Assembly: GCF_002105465.1 (NCBI RefSeq)
Contig: NZ_NCSQ01000019.1
Span: 1-37,580 of the forward strand
DNA length: 37,580 nt
Direction of reading: 5' to 3'
Source: Aquidulcibacter paucihalophilus
GTDB taxonomy: Bacteria > Pseudomonadota > Alphaproteobacteria > Caulobacterales > Aquidulcibacteraceae
Of the stretch, positions 17,448-26,057 are shown piece after piece. Positions within the stretch are counted from its first letter, which is position 1. The number at the start of each line of letters is the position of its first letter. Below the pieces are notes generated by a model. It did not search any database and had not been told where the DNA came from. It saw only the letters and a list, made by a program, of their open reading frames with translations. A program made the translations under genes and the position numbers.

Positions 17448-19523
17448 ATGGACGTAACAAGTCGCATGATAGATAGCATCGCGGAGGCACCGCAATCGCG
17501 GCGCGCGAAGGCGTCTGCGGCTCCTGCGTCCGATGCCGGGCAAGCGACTGGCTTGAGCTTTGCAGAGACCTTGATTGGGCTTGTCCAACCACCCAGCGTT
17601 CAAGAACCCGCAAAAGCCAGTTCTGAACCCGGTCCGGCGCTCGACAAGACAGCCCTGCCGGCTGAAGCCCCTCAGACCAGCATGCCCGAGTCTGACGACG
17701 CAAATGCGGCTCTTGTCTTTGTGGCGACAGGGACTGCCGCCATTTCCATGCCGATCACGTCAGCAGTTGTCACAAATTCGCAAAGTGATGGCTCGCAACC
17801 TGCGGCCCCGGTCCTTGAACTTGCGGGCGAGGCAGCTGCGGCCCCCAATCTTGACCCCAGTCTGCCAAAGGTTTCGATGGCGCATGATAGCCAAGATGTG
17901 GTGGAGGGCAGTGCCACCGCCAAGGCAGCCCCGTCTCCTGTGTTCATGGCGGACGCCGAAGAGATCGCCCTCAAACCAGTTTCAGAGCCAGCGGCAACAC
18001 CACAAACCGTGGCACTCAAAGCACAAGCGACTGCTTCGCAGGGACTTTTGGCTGGTCTTGCTGCCCTTGGCCAGACCATGCAAGCAGGTGGCGACGAGGC
18101 AACTGTGGCACATGTGCTGACAAATTCCCCGGCACCCATGGCGACACCGACTGCCCCAACACTTCCATTCCAATCCGATACGGCGGCAACTGTGGCACAT
18201 GTGCTGACAAATTCCCCGGCACCCATGGCGGCACCGACTGCCCCAACACTTCCATTCCAATCCGATACGGCGGCAACTGTGGCACATGTGCTGACAAATT
18301 CCCCGGCACCCATGGCGGCACCGACTGCCCCAACACTTCCATTCCAATCCGATACGGCGGCAACTGTGGCACATGTGCTGACAAATTCCCCGGCACCCAT
18401 GGCGGCACCGACTGCCCCAACACTTCCATTCCAATCCGATACGGCGGCAACTGTGGCACATGTGCTGACAAATTCCCCGGCACCCATGGCGGCACCGACT
18501 GCCCCAACACTTCCATTCCAATCCGATACGGCGGCAACTGTGGCACATGTGCTGACAAATTCCCCGGCACCCATGGCGGCACCGACTGCCCCAACACTTC
18601 CATTCCAATCCGATACGGCGGCAGCCCAAACGCCTGCCCCAGCCCCAGCCCCAGCCCCAGCCCCAGCCCCAGCCCCAGACTTGGCGCTCGCAAGCAATTC
18701 TCAAGGTCCCAGCGCTGCGCGTGCGCAGGAAGCACAAGCGGGAGACGGACGCAGCTTTAAAGCCACTGAAGCCGGCTTTTCATGGAGCCAGGGAAGTGGG
18801 CTCCTCGCCACCGGGGATACAGGCCTGCAAAGTGCCGCTACCCCTTCGCCAGCGAGCCCAGTTGGCCAACAAAGTGCCGCGGCACCACCCACAGGCCTCG
18901 TCCCCAACCTCGCCAAAGCGGCAACGAAAGCCGAAGAAACCAAGGTTGCAGCCACCGATACCTCTGGCCTCTTGAGCGGGTCGAGCGCGCCAGGCGATGC
19001 GGCAAGTAGCCAAACCGCTGGCCCCGATGGGACGCCAGCCCAAGACACCACGCCGAAGCCTAGTTTGGTTCAGCCCCACACACTTCCGATGCTGGCAGCT
19101 GCCATGATGCGCCGCATTTCAAACGGGATGAAGGAATTCACCTTGCGCCTCGACCCCCCAGAACTGGGCCGGGTCGATGTGCGCTTGACGGTGGGCACCG
19201 ATAAAAAGGTACGCGCAGTGATTAGTACCGACCGACCCGAAGCCCTAAAAGACTTGGCATTGTCTGCGCGCGATCTCACCCGTGCTCTGCAAGAAGCCGG
19301 TCTTGATCTGGAAGAAAATGGGCTGTCGTTTTCGATGAATGACCAAGGCAGCTCACAACAAAATCGCGACACCAATCAGCAACAAAGCGCGCGACTGATC
19401 GGTGGTACGGAAAGCTACGAAACAGCCGAAACGGCGAAAGCAGAAGCACAAGCGCCGCTCTCGAACCCACTCTCAGGCCCTGTCGAACGCTGGCAACGTG
19501 CCCGCATTGCCTTGACCGCCTAA
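17448..19523 (+). CDS. fliK: Flagellar hook-length control protein FliK
   Basis: The secreted ruler that measures the hook and switches the export gate from hook to filament substrates. The 691 residues have a disordered Ala/Pro/Ser/Thr-rich N-terminal and central region (about 1-530), including six 29-residue repeats at 219-392 and a Pro-Ala run, then the conserved C-terminal Flg_hook domain (about 545-640: KEFTLRLDPPELGRVDVRL, STDRPEALKDLALSARDL). A Gln/Asn-rich segment follows. The start ATG 17448 has AAGGGG 8 bases upstream and a sigma54 promoter 70 bases upstream. flgD begins 17 bases after its stop. FliK is usually about 400-700 residues, so this is a long version, partly owing to the repeats. 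Confidence 0.92.
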   Translation: MDVTSRMIDSIAEAPQSRRAKASAAPASDAGQATGLSFAETLIGLVQPPSVQEPAKASSEPGPALDKTALPAEAPQTSMPESDDANAALVFVATGTAAISMPITSAVVTNSQSDGSQPAAPVLELAGEAAAAPNLDPSLPKVSMAHDSQDVVEGSATAKAAPSPVFMADAEEIALKPVSEPAATPQTVALKAQATASQGLLAGLAALGQTMQAGGDEATVAHVLTNSPAPMATPTAPTLPFQSDTAATVAHVLTNSPAPMAAPTAPTLPFQSDTAATVAHVLTNSPAPMAAPTAPTLPFQSDTAATVAHVLTNSPAPMAAPTAPTLPFQSDTAATVAHVLTNSPAPMAAPTAPTLPFQSDTAATVAHVLTNSPAPMAAPTAPTLPFQSDTAAAQTPAPAPAPAPAPAPAPDLALASNSQGPSAARAQEAQAGDGRSFKATEAGFSWSQGSGLLATGDTGLQSAATPSPASPVGQQSAAAPPTGLVPNLAKAATKAEETKVAATDTSGLLSGSSAPGDAASSQTAGPDGTPAQDTTPKPSLVQPHTLPMLAAAMMRRISNGMKEFTLRLDPPELGRVDVRLTVGTDKKVRAVISTDRPEALKDLALSARDLTRALQEAGLDLEENGLSFSMNDQGSSQQNRDTNQQQSARLIGGTESYETAETAKAEAQAPLSNPLSGPVERWQRARIALTA
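18102..18623 (+). repeat. Six 87-bp tandem repeats inside fliK
   Basis: Six copies begin at 18102, 18189, 18276, 18363, 18450 and 18537. Each codes a 29-residue unit beginning TVAHVLTNSPAPMA. By eye the copies are identical, apart from one base in the first copy (ACA for GCA, giving Thr for Ala). The unit is a multiple of three, so gain or loss keeps the frame. Near-identity at silent positions points to recent expansion or conversion. Confidence 0.97.
18636..18677 (+). repeat. Hexamer microsatellite coding Pro-Ala
   Basis: Seven perfect copies of GCCCCA give a Pro-Ala dipeptide run just after the 87-bp array. Slippage by whole units would change FliK length by two residues each without frameshift. 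Confidence 0.95.
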
Positions 19524-19540
19524 GTTAAAAGGAACGCATA

Positions 19541-20221
19541 ATGGCAACAGTAACCAACACAAGCGCGGCGGCGGCGACGACCACGGCAGCAAAGACCGCC
19601 ACCACGCCTAAAGCGTCCTTGGCGAATAATTTCGAGACGTTTTTGACACTCTTGACCGCCCAGCTCAAGAACCAAGATCCTCTGTCCCCCTTGGACACGA
19701 AGGACTTTACCAATCAATTGGTGCAGTTTTCTGGCGTGGAACAACAGCTGAAAACCAATGACCTTCTGTCATCTTTGACCGAAACGACCAAGTTAAGTGC
19801 GGGTGCAACGGCGGTGGCCTATTTGGGCAAAGAGGCGACAGCAACTTCGGCGTTAGCGGGTCTGTCCAGCGGCGGCCAAGCAACTTGGCGCTATGAATTG
19901 CCGCGCGCATCGACCAGTACCACTTTGAAAATTGTCGACGCCCAAGGCCGCACGATTGCCACCAAAACGGGCGAAACCTCGGTTGGTGAAAAGACTTTCA
20001 CCTGGGACGGTAGGGACCAATCGGGTAAAGCAGCCCCTGCCGGGACCTATCGCCTTGAAATCAACGCACGAGGCGCGGACGAGCGGCCAATCACCGGCAC
20101 GGTCCGCCAAAAAGGCGTTATCACCGGGGTTGATCTCTCCGGGAACACTCCAACTGTGACAATCGGCGGCGCAGCCCTGCCTTTGTCTTCAATCACTAAA
20201 ATAGGACTGCAAGCCAATTGA
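19541..20221 (+). CDS. flgD: Hook-capping/scaffold protein FlgD
   Basis: It caps the growing hook and guides FlgE assembly. The 226 residues start with an Ala/Thr-rich export region. The conserved core follows: NNFETFLTLLTAQLKNQDPLSPLDTKDFTNQLVQFSGVEQQ (given here in parts: FLTLLTAQLKNQDPLSPLD and FTNQLVQFSGVEQQ). The C-terminal half has the FlgD tudor/Ig-like parts with FTWDGRDQSGKAAPAGTYRL. AAGGA lies 9 bases before the ATG. It follows fliK after 17 bases and is probably transcribed from the same sigma54 promoter. Confidence 0.95.
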   Translation: MATVTNTSAAAATTTAAKTATTPKASLANNFETFLTLLTAQLKNQDPLSPLDTKDFTNQLVQFSGVEQQLKTNDLLSSLTETTKLSAGATAVAYLGKEATATSALAGLSSGGQATWRYELPRASTSTTLKIVDAQGRTIATKTGETSVGEKTFTWDGRDQSGKAAPAGTYRLEINARGADERPITGTVRQKGVITGVDLSGNTPTVTIGGAALPLSSITKIGLQAN

Positions 20222-20309
20222 TATTTTGACTTAAATCCCTGCGATTAAGAAAAAAATCAACCAAAAATCAACACTCCGTCCCTAAAATTCGGACATAAGT
20301 GGTTGGGCA

Positions 20310-20347
20310 GAATGCTCCTAACAATAAAAACACGATCAGGAGCATTC
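20310..20347 (+). promoter_or_regulatory. Stem-loop burying the flgE ribosome-binding site
   Basis: GAATGCTCCT (20310-20319) pairs perfectly with AGGAGCATTC (20338-20347) around an 18-base A-rich loop. The right arm contains the whole Shine-Dalgarno AGGAG (20338-20342) and ends one base before the flgE ATG. When folded, the site would be hidden from ribosomes, so a translational switch is likely. Confidence 0.7.
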
Positions 20348-20348
20348 C

Positions 20349-21740
20349 ATGTCGATCAATAACGCAATGCTGGCGGGCGTTTCGTCCCTCATCGCTAATT
20401 CCAGTGCTATGGCCGTTGTCTCTGACAACATTGCCAATGTGAACACCACCGCTTTCAAACGGAACCGCACCGATTTTACCCGTCTGGTCAACCCGCAGAG
20501 CAAAAGTTCGACCTATAATGCCGGCGGTGTTACGGCGCAGACCCGTCAATTGGTGCGCTCGCAAGGTAATTTGAACTCCACTTCGACCGTGACCGACCTT
20601 GCGATTTCGGGTCAAGGCTTCTTTGCCGTATCGCCCCTGCAGACCCCAGGTGCTGCTGTGACGAATGTTGCATTTACCCGTGTTGGCTCGTTTGCAGCCA
20701 ATGATGAAGGTAATTTGGTCAATCAAGCGGGCTATTTCCTGCAAGGCTGGCGCGTAGATCCGACGGGCAATACAACGACCAGCCCCAGTGACTTGAGCTT
20801 GCTGGAAACCGTCAATATCAGCTCGATTTCAGGCACTGCGACACCATCAACCACCGCCAAGATCAATGGCAATCTAAAGTCGACCACCCCGGTCAGCACG
20901 GCTGTGTCAGGCGGTACTTATAATGCCGCGACCAACAACATGGCTTCCGGCGCGGTTACACCAGACGCCAATTGGTCGTTCCAAATCTATGACAGCCTTG
21001 GCGGTTTGCGCACATTCAACGTCGCCATGCTGAAAAGCGCCACGGCAAACCAGTGGATCACCGAAATCTACGCCTCACCGGCAAGCAGCGTGACCACGGG
21101 CGCGCCACTGGTCAATGGCCAGATTGCCACCGGCACTTTGGTCTTTACGCCAAGCGGCAGGTTAGACACTGCCGCGACCACGCCTGCGCTTTTGGCTGGC
21201 TTTAACTTGGGTGCCGCTGCTGGCGGCGCACCTCCAGCTGGTACCGCAAAATGGGCTGCTTCAACTGGGCTGGCGGCCCAGACCTTTACCCTCGACCTCG
21301 GGCAAATCAGCGGTGAAGGTGGGGTAAGCCAGTTCGACAGCCCGACCGCCATCACCTCGACAACGACCGACGGTTCGTTATTCGGTGATGTCAGTGGCGT
21401 GGAAATTACGAAGGATGGCTTCATCTCCGCCATCTTCAACAATGGGGTTACCAAGAAGATTTTCAAGCTGCCAGTGGCGACATTTGTTAATCCCGACGGC
21501 CTCTTGGCAGATCGCGGCGGCGTCTATCGACCCACCTCAGATTCGGGTCAATTTAGCTTGAAAGATCCAGGACTCGGCGGTGCAGGTGTTATCGCCTCAT
21601 CCAGCCTTGAATCTTCGAGCGTTGATTTGGCTCAAGAATTTTCTTCCATGATCATCATTCAGCGGGCTTATAGCGCCTCGTCCAAGATTATCACGACTGC
21701 CGACGACATGCTCGACGAAGTCATCCGGATGAAGCGCTAA
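20349..21740 (+). CDS. flgE: Flagellar hook protein FlgE
   Basis: The hook subunit, 463 residues, exported by the flagellar type III system. The N-terminal D0 helix reads MSINNAMLAGVSSLIANSSA, followed by the rod/hook signature SDNIANVNTTAFKRNRTDF. The FlgE beta domains occupy the middle (ISGQGFFAVS; VNQAGYFLQGWRVD), and the C-terminal D0 helix is SSVDLAQEFSSMIIIQRAYS followed by SSKIITTADDMLDEVIRMKR. It lies 127 bases after flgD with a structured leader that hides its ribosome-binding site. In Caulobacter-type flagella, hook synthesis is tightly timed; this leader suggests added translational control here. Confidence 0.96.
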   Translation: MSINNAMLAGVSSLIANSSAMAVVSDNIANVNTTAFKRNRTDFTRLVNPQSKSSTYNAGGVTAQTRQLVRSQGNLNSTSTVTDLAISGQGFFAVSPLQTPGAAVTNVAFTRVGSFAANDEGNLVNQAGYFLQGWRVDPTGNTTTSPSDLSLLETVNISSISGTATPSTTAKINGNLKSTTPVSTAVSGGTYNAATNNMASGAVTPDANWSFQIYDSLGGLRTFNVAMLKSATANQWITEIYASPASSVTTGAPLVNGQIATGTLVFTPSGRLDTAATTPALLAGFNLGAAAGGAPPAGTAKWAASTGLAAQTFTLDLGQISGEGGVSQFDSPTAITSTTTDGSLFGDVSGVEITKDGFISAIFNNGVTKKIFKLPVATFVNPDGLLADRGGVYRPTSDSGQFSLKDPGLGGAGVIASSSLESSSVDLAQEFSSMIIIQRAYSASSKIITTADDMLDEVIRMKR

Positions 21741-21881
21741 GGCCGATAAGCTGAACGCACAACTACGGCATTCTGAAGAATTCTGATGTCTGAAATCACT
21801 CAAAATTAAGCCTGTCGCTTAGCGCGGCCTTAAATCGAAAGGCGTATCTTCTTCTCAAGAACAAGATATGGAGGTGAGCAC

Positions 21882-22151
21882 ATGGTGCACGCCATGCAAC
21901 GGGAATTATCGGTGACGGGTCCAGAGGGTACACCTCTTACTTTGTCGAGTTTACCACCCCCCAACACAGAACGTTGGGTCGCACGCCGCAAGGCTGAAGT
22001 GGTCGCTGCTGTAAAGGGCGGTCTCCTCAGCTTTGAGGATGCCTGCGCACGTTATCGCATTACGGCTGAGGAATTCCTCGGCTGGCAACGTCAGGTCGAC
22101 CGCCATGGTCTGCCAGGATTGCGCGTTACACGCATTCAGAACTACCGTTAA
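21882..22151 (+). CDS. sciP: SciP, small CtrA-antagonist (DUF1153)
   Basis: An 89-residue DNA-binding regulator. In Caulobacter SciP binds CtrA-controlled promoters or CtrA itself and blocks transcription activation in swarmer cells. The family pattern is intact: VTGPEGTPLTLSSLPPPNTE, RWVARRKAEVVAAVKGGLLS, then the helix-turn-helix FEDACARYRITAEEFLGWQR, ending GLPGLRVTRIQNYR. GGAGG (21870-21874) lies 7 bases before the ATG. It sits between flgE and fliF as in Caulobacter. Its presence implies a CtrA cell-cycle circuit in this organism, although ctrA is not in the window. Confidence 0.95.
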   Translation: MVHAMQRELSVTGPEGTPLTLSSLPPPNTERWVARRKAEVVAAVKGGLLSFEDACARYRITAEEFLGWQRQVDRHGLPGLRVTRIQNYR

Positions 22152-22178
22152 GTTTGCAGGCTTAACCGCCGAAATTAA
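22148..22178. promoter_or_regulatory. Cluster of TTAA half-sites (possible CtrA binding)
   Basis: TTAA occurs at 22148, 22162 and 22175, the last two as TTAAC, just upstream of fliF. CtrA sites are TTAA-N7-TTAA; here the spacings are 10 and 9, so they are non-standard. fliF is a CtrA target in Caulobacter, which makes the position suggestive. Confidence 0.3.
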
Positions 22179-22225
22179 CGTGTCTTTTACCTAACACCCG
22201 GAAAAAGCTGCCTAGCAGGCAAAAA

Positions 22226-22256
22226 TGACCGAGTAGCCCTCCAGGCTATTCGGTCA
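22226..22256. terminator. 13-bp hairpin between sciP and fliF
   Basis: TGACCGAGTAGCC (22226-22238) pairs with GGCTATTCGGTCA (22244-22256) with one G-U pair and a 5-base loop. On the minus strand it is followed by TTTTT, the form of an intrinsic terminator; on the plus strand only CTTT follows. It lies inside the presumed fliF leader or promoter region, or ends the sciP message. Confidence 0.55.
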
Positions 22257-22395
22257 CTTTGCCACCGTGCTGCCACTGATTCGACTCGTCAAAAGCGGTC
22301 GAGAAAGTCCAGCACGAAACAAGGTGACGGAGCGTCCAAACACCCGACAGACCCATTCAGTCTGCAGGTTTTGGCACTTCAAGCGGAGCGGGTCG

Positions 22396-24018
22396 TTGGA
22401 ACGATTTTTATCGATTTTAAAGTCAGCAGGGCCAGCTAAGCTGCTTGCCGCCTTTGCCGTTACGGCTTTGGTGGCTGCAGCTCTATTTGCGATCATGTTC
22501 CGCGTCGGTGCTGAAGAACGTTCGCTGCTTTATTCCGATTTGTCGGCCAAAGATGCTGCAGCGGTGAGCGAGAGCCTGACCGCAGCTAATGTTGACTTCC
22601 AACTTTCTGCAGATGGGTCGAGTATTTTTGTCCCCCGCTCGAAAGTTGCTGAAGCCCGCATGCGCCTGGCTGCCGATGGCCTGCCCGGTCAAGGCTCCAT
22701 CGGGTATGAGATTTTTGACAAGCAAGACGCTTTGGGTGCGACAAGCTTTGTACAGAATGTCAATAAATTACGTGCCTTAGAGGGCGAACTCGCGCGCTCT
22801 ATTGATAGCCTCGATACGGTCAATGCTGCCCGTGTCCATTTGGTCATTCCTGAAAAGGCGCTGTTTCAAACCAATTCCGAACCACCCACGGCCTCTATCG
22901 TCGTAGGACTAGAGCGCGGCTCGCTGTCGGAAAAACAAATCAATGCCATTCGCAGTCTGGTTGCTGCCGCCGTTCAGGGCCTATCGCCCGACAAGGTCAC
23001 GATTTTGGACGAACGCGGTGAATTATTGGCCGGTGCCAGCATTGGGGCGGATGCTTCTTCGGCCGCTATGGATGATCGTACCAGTCAATATGAAGAACGT
23101 CTGCGCCGCCGCTTACAGGAAATCGTCGAAGGCATCGTGGGTCCCGGTGGGGCACGCGTCCAAGTCTCAGCCGATCTAGACTTCAGCCAAGTAACGAAGA
23201 CCGAAGAGAATTTCAATCCAGATCAAGTCGCACCCCGCTCAACCCGCACCATTGAAGAAGTTGCGGCTGACAGAGCCAATGACCAAGGTGTCACCCAAGC
23301 CCAGAACGTGCCCGATGGCCAAACACCAGGTGCTGCGGGTGGCCAAGAATCCAACTCCAACCGCACCGATGAAACGGTCAATTACGAGATTTCCAAGAGC
23401 ACACGGACCGAAGTCATCACCCCAGGCAAGGTGACCCGCCTGTCGGTAGCTGTCGCAGTTGATGGTGTATCGACCCCGCCGGCAAAGGCGGGCGAGGCTC
23501 CAAAATGGGCGGCCCGGCCTGAAGCCGAAATGAAGCAAATCGCTGCGCTGGTCAGTTCTGCAGCGGGCATCAATGAAGAGCGCGGCGACAAGATTGAAGT
23601 GGTCAATGTCCGCTTTGCCAAAGCGGCCGCCGACGTTGGCTCCAAAGCCCCAAGTGCTTTCGCATTCGACAAGAATGACATCATGCGGGGCGCAGAAATC
23701 TTGGCCATGACCCTGGTTGCAGCCGCGCTTCTCTTCTTTGTGGCGCGCCCCCTCGTTAAAGGCGTGTTTGATGCGCCCGGCGCTGGTGCCGCAGTCACGC
23801 CCATGGGTCTGCCTGGACAAACCATGAGCATGGCAGGGGCAGGAAACGTTGCCGCCTTGCCCGGAGGGGAGGCCGGCACCGGCGATGAACGGGTCGACAT
23901 TGCGAGGATACAAGGCTCGGTCAATGCCAATGCGATGAAGCAAGTCTCTCAAATGGTTACAGAAAACCCAGAACAGACCGTCTCGGTCATCCGGGCTTGG
24001 TTGCAGGAGCGCAGATAG
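22396..24018 (+). CDS. fliF: Flagellar MS-ring protein FliF
   Basis: It forms the MS ring in the inner membrane, the base of the motor. With the TTG start at 22396 it has 540 residues: transmembrane helix 1 (about 14-38, KLLAAFAVTALVAAALFAIM), the YscJ/FliF ring-building domains (DLSAKDAAAVSESL; ELARSIDSLDTVNAARVHLV), a long acidic/Gly-rich periplasmic loop, transmembrane helix 2 (about 435-457, ILAMTLVAAALLFFVARPLV), and a C-terminal FliG-binding tail (VSQMVTENPEQTVSVIRAWL). TTG is chosen because GGAG lies 7 bases before it and the N-terminus then has the usual length; a longer in-frame GTG start at 22267 would add an unlikely leader. fliG starts directly after the stop. Confidence 0.94.
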   Translation: MERFLSILKSAGPAKLLAAFAVTALVAAALFAIMFRVGAEERSLLYSDLSAKDAAAVSESLTAANVDFQLSADGSSIFVPRSKVAEARMRLAADGLPGQGSIGYEIFDKQDALGATSFVQNVNKLRALEGELARSIDSLDTVNAARVHLVIPEKALFQTNSEPPTASIVVGLERGSLSEKQINAIRSLVAAAVQGLSPDKVTILDERGELLAGASIGADASSAAMDDRTSQYEERLRRRLQEIVEGIVGPGGARVQVSADLDFSQVTKTEENFNPDQVAPRSTRTIEEVAADRANDQGVTQAQNVPDGQTPGAAGGQESNSNRTDETVNYEISKSTRTEVITPGKVTRLSVAVAVDGVSTPPAKAGEAPKWAARPEAEMKQIAALVSSAAGINEERGDKIEVVNVRFAKAAADVGSKAPSAFAFDKNDIMRGAEILAMTLVAAALLFFVARPLVKGVFDAPGAGAAVTPMGLPGQTMSMAGAGNVAALPGGEAGTGDERVDIARIQGSVNANAMKQVSQMVTENPEQTVSVIRAWLQERR

Positions 24019-25032
24019 ATGGCCGCTGTTGCATCCATGAGTGAGCTCAAAGGCGCTGAAAAGGCAGCCGTCTTTCTGTTGGCTTTGGGGGAAGACCACA
24101 AGACTTTGTGGGAATTCTTTGACGAAGAAGAGATCAAGGAAATCTCCCAAGCCATGTCCAATCTGGGCAATGTGCAATCAGAGGCGGTTGAAGAATTGGT
24201 GGTCGACTTTGTGGGCCGCATCTCCAATACCGGTGCGGTTATGGGGTCTTATGAACAGACCCAACGACTCTTGGCTTCGATCCTGCCGCCTGAAAAGGTG
24301 GAAGCCATCATGGAAGAAATCCGGGGTCCAGCCGGTCGAACCATGTGGGACAAATTGGGCAATGTCGCTGAAACGACTTTGGCCAATTATCTGAAAAACG
24401 AATATCCCCAAACCGTGGCGGTGGTTCTATCCAAGGTGAAGGCTGACCATGCGGCGCGCGTTCTATCGGCTTTGCCAGACGATTTCGCGCTCGAGTGCGT
24501 GAACCGGATGTTGCATATGGAACCGATCCAGCGCGACATTCTGGAAAAAATCGAAATTACCTTGCGCAATGAATTCATGAGCAATTTGGCGCGCACCTCC
24601 AAGCGCGACAGCCATGAACTTATGGCTGAAATCTTCAATAACTTCGACCGCGCCACCGAAAACCGCTTCATCGGCGCGTTGGAAGAACGCAACCGCGAAG
24701 CAGCCGAGCGCATTCGCTCCTTGATGTTCGTATTTGAGGACTTGAAGAAACTTGATCCGGGTGGGGTTCAAACTCTGCTGCGGGCCGTCGAGAAGTCGCA
24801 ATTGGCGCTGGCGCTTAAAGGGGCTTCGGACGAGCTACGCAATTTGTTCTTCACCAATATGTCTGAACGCGCCGCGAAAATTATGCGCGACGATATGGCC
24901 TCCATGGGCCCCGTGCGTCTCAAAGATGTGGATGGTGCACAATCCGGCATGGTCCAGATCGCCAAAGATTTAGCCCAGCGCGGCGAAATCATGCTCGCCG
25001 AAGGCGGACGTGATGACGAGCTGATTTACTGA
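24019..25032 (+). CDS. fliG: Flagellar switch protein FliG
   Basis: The rotor protein that contacts the stators and generates torque. The 337 residues contain FliG N ([17 protein letters not shown]), the middle domain with the EHPQ-like signature (here [15 protein letters not shown], Tyr for His) and the C-terminal torque domain ([20 protein letters not shown], with the charged helix [20 protein letters not shown]). The ATG abuts the fliF stop, so the two are translated together. Cytoplasmic face of the MS ring. Confidence 0.96.
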   Translation: MAAVASMSELKGAEKAAVFLLALGEDHKTLWEFFDEEEIKEISQAMSNLGNVQSEAVEELVVDFVGRISNTGAVMGSYEQTQRLLASILPPEKVEAIMEEIRGPAGRTMWDKLGNVAETTLANYLKNEYPQTVAVVLSKVKADHAARVLSALPDDFALECVNRMLHMEPIQRDILEKIEITLRNEFMSNLARTSKRDSHELMAEIFNNFDRATENRFIGALEERNREAAERIRSLMFVFEDLKKLDPGGVQTLLRAVEKSQLALALKGASDELRNLFFTNMSERAAKIMRDDMASMGPVRLKDVDGAQSGMVQIAKDLAQRGEIMLAEGGRDDELIY

Positions 25033-25040
25033 GGCGCATG

Positions 25041-25682
25041 ATGGTTCAATCCTCCAAATATAGCTTCGAGCCGATGTTCACCAAAGCCGGTGCGACGCCG
25101 CCAAGCGCTTCCAATCGTCGCAAGATTTTGACTGAAGAAGACGTGGCGGCGGCCCATGCCGCCGGTTTTGCCGAAGGCCAACAAGCCGAACTTGTCAAGG
25201 CAGAGCGTGCCACGGGCGAGGCGCTACGCGCGATTGCTCGTATGATGCAAATGATGCTGGGCCGGCTAAACGAGGAGGCCCACAGCCTGCGCCAAGATGC
25301 TGTTGACGTCGCCCTTGCCGCTGCCCGCTCGGTCGCTCATGCGTCCCTCGATGCATTTGGGGCAGACCGGGTCGAAGCGATTGTAACCTCTGCGGTGACC
25401 CATTTGCGGGACACACCGCGACTGGTCGTTCGCGTCAGCCCCGACTTGGCCGAGACGATTGAAGAACGTCTGATTGGCTGCGCCCGCGAAGCCGGCTTCA
25501 CCGGTGAAATCGCCGTTCGGCCCGACCCACAAGCGCAAACCGGCGATTGCGTCTTGGATTGGGGAGATGGGCGCATTGTGCACGATCGTGCAAGCGCCCT
25601 CGCCGAGATTGAAACTTCCGCCCAAAACTGGCTCGCCTCAGCAGCTGCTGAAGGCTTAAGCCTCGACATGACCCAGACCTGA
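25041..25682 (+). CDS. fliH: Flagellar export stator FliH (FlbE type)
   Basis: A 213-residue cytoplasmic protein that holds the export ATPase FliI. Similarity to enterobacterial FliH is low, but the layout is right: an extended N-terminus, EEDVAAAHAAGFAEGQQAEL (A/G-rich heptad region), a helical centre (QDAVDVALAAARSVAHASLD), and the C-terminal domain (PRLVVRVSPDLAETIEERLI, then CVLDWGDGRIVHDRASALAE). It corresponds to flbE of Caulobacter, between fliG and fliN. ATG 25041 has GAGG 6 bases upstream; the ATG at 25038 just before it is nearly equivalent. Confidence 0.85.
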   Translation: MVQSSKYSFEPMFTKAGATPPSASNRRKILTEEDVAAAHAAGFAEGQQAELVKAERATGEALRAIARMMQMMLGRLNEEAHSLRQDAVDVALAAARSVAHASLDAFGADRVEAIVTSAVTHLRDTPRLVVRVSPDLAETIEERLIGCAREAGFTGEIAVRPDPQAQTGDCVLDWGDGRIVHDRASALAEIETSAQNWLASAAAEGLSLDMTQT

Positions 25683-25693
25683 GGAGGCCTGAA

Positions 25694-26050
25694 ATGGACG
25701 AAAACACAGAGTCCTACGATTTGCCCGACCTCTCGGAGCTTGACCCCCTGCCCGCAGAAGCGCCGCAGGAAGAAGCCCCCCAGCAATATACACGCTCGGC
25801 AACCGACCTGGCACCTGTCTTCGACGTACCGGTGAACATCAAGGCTGTGCTGGGCCGGGCAACCATGGATGTCGCTTCCCTTCTGAAGCTCGCACGCGGT
25901 TCCTTGATTGAGCTCGACCGCCGCGTCGGGGAAGCCATCGATATTTATGTGAACAACCGCCTCGTGGCACGCGGCGAGCTTGTCGTGGTCGACGAGCGGC
26001 TGGGCGTAACCATGACTGAAATCATCAAGGACAATGACACCAACTCATAG
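25694..26050 (+). CDS. fliN: Flagellar C-ring protein FliN
   Basis: A 118-residue switch protein. The first 40 residues are acidic and Pro-rich. The SpoA domain follows (about 42-115: FDVPVNIKAVLGRATMDVAS, GSLIELDRRVGEAIDIYVNN, ARGELVVVDERLGVTMTEII). It forms the bottom of the C ring with FliM, which is not in the window. GGAGG lies about 8 bases before the ATG. Confidence 0.95.
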   Translation: MDENTESYDLPDLSELDPLPAEAPQEEAPQQYTRSATDLAPVFDVPVNIKAVLGRATMDVASLLKLARGSLIELDRRVGEAIDIYVNNRLVARGELVVVDERLGVTMTEIIKDNDTNS

Positions 26051-26057
26051 ACCTTGA

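Noticed and set aside
18102..18623. CRISPR array
   Set aside because: Repeats are directly adjacent without unique spacers, keep a reading frame and lie in fliK. The same reasoning rejects the array at 10420-10850.
17672..18737. Long open frames on the minus strand across fliK, up to 341 codons
   Set aside because: They arise because the 87-bp repeat is a multiple of three with no stop in those frames. Products are simple repeats, and FliK with its C-terminal domain explains the strand.
20301..20315. Sigma54 promoter upstream of flgE (TGGTTG...TGCT)
   Set aside because: GG and GC are 11 bases apart instead of 10, and the region is better explained by the stem-loop.
22267..22395. Longer FliF beginning at GTG 22267
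   Set aside because: The extra 43 residues are basic and unlike FliF, while TTG 22396 has a well-placed GGAG and gives the expected N-terminus.
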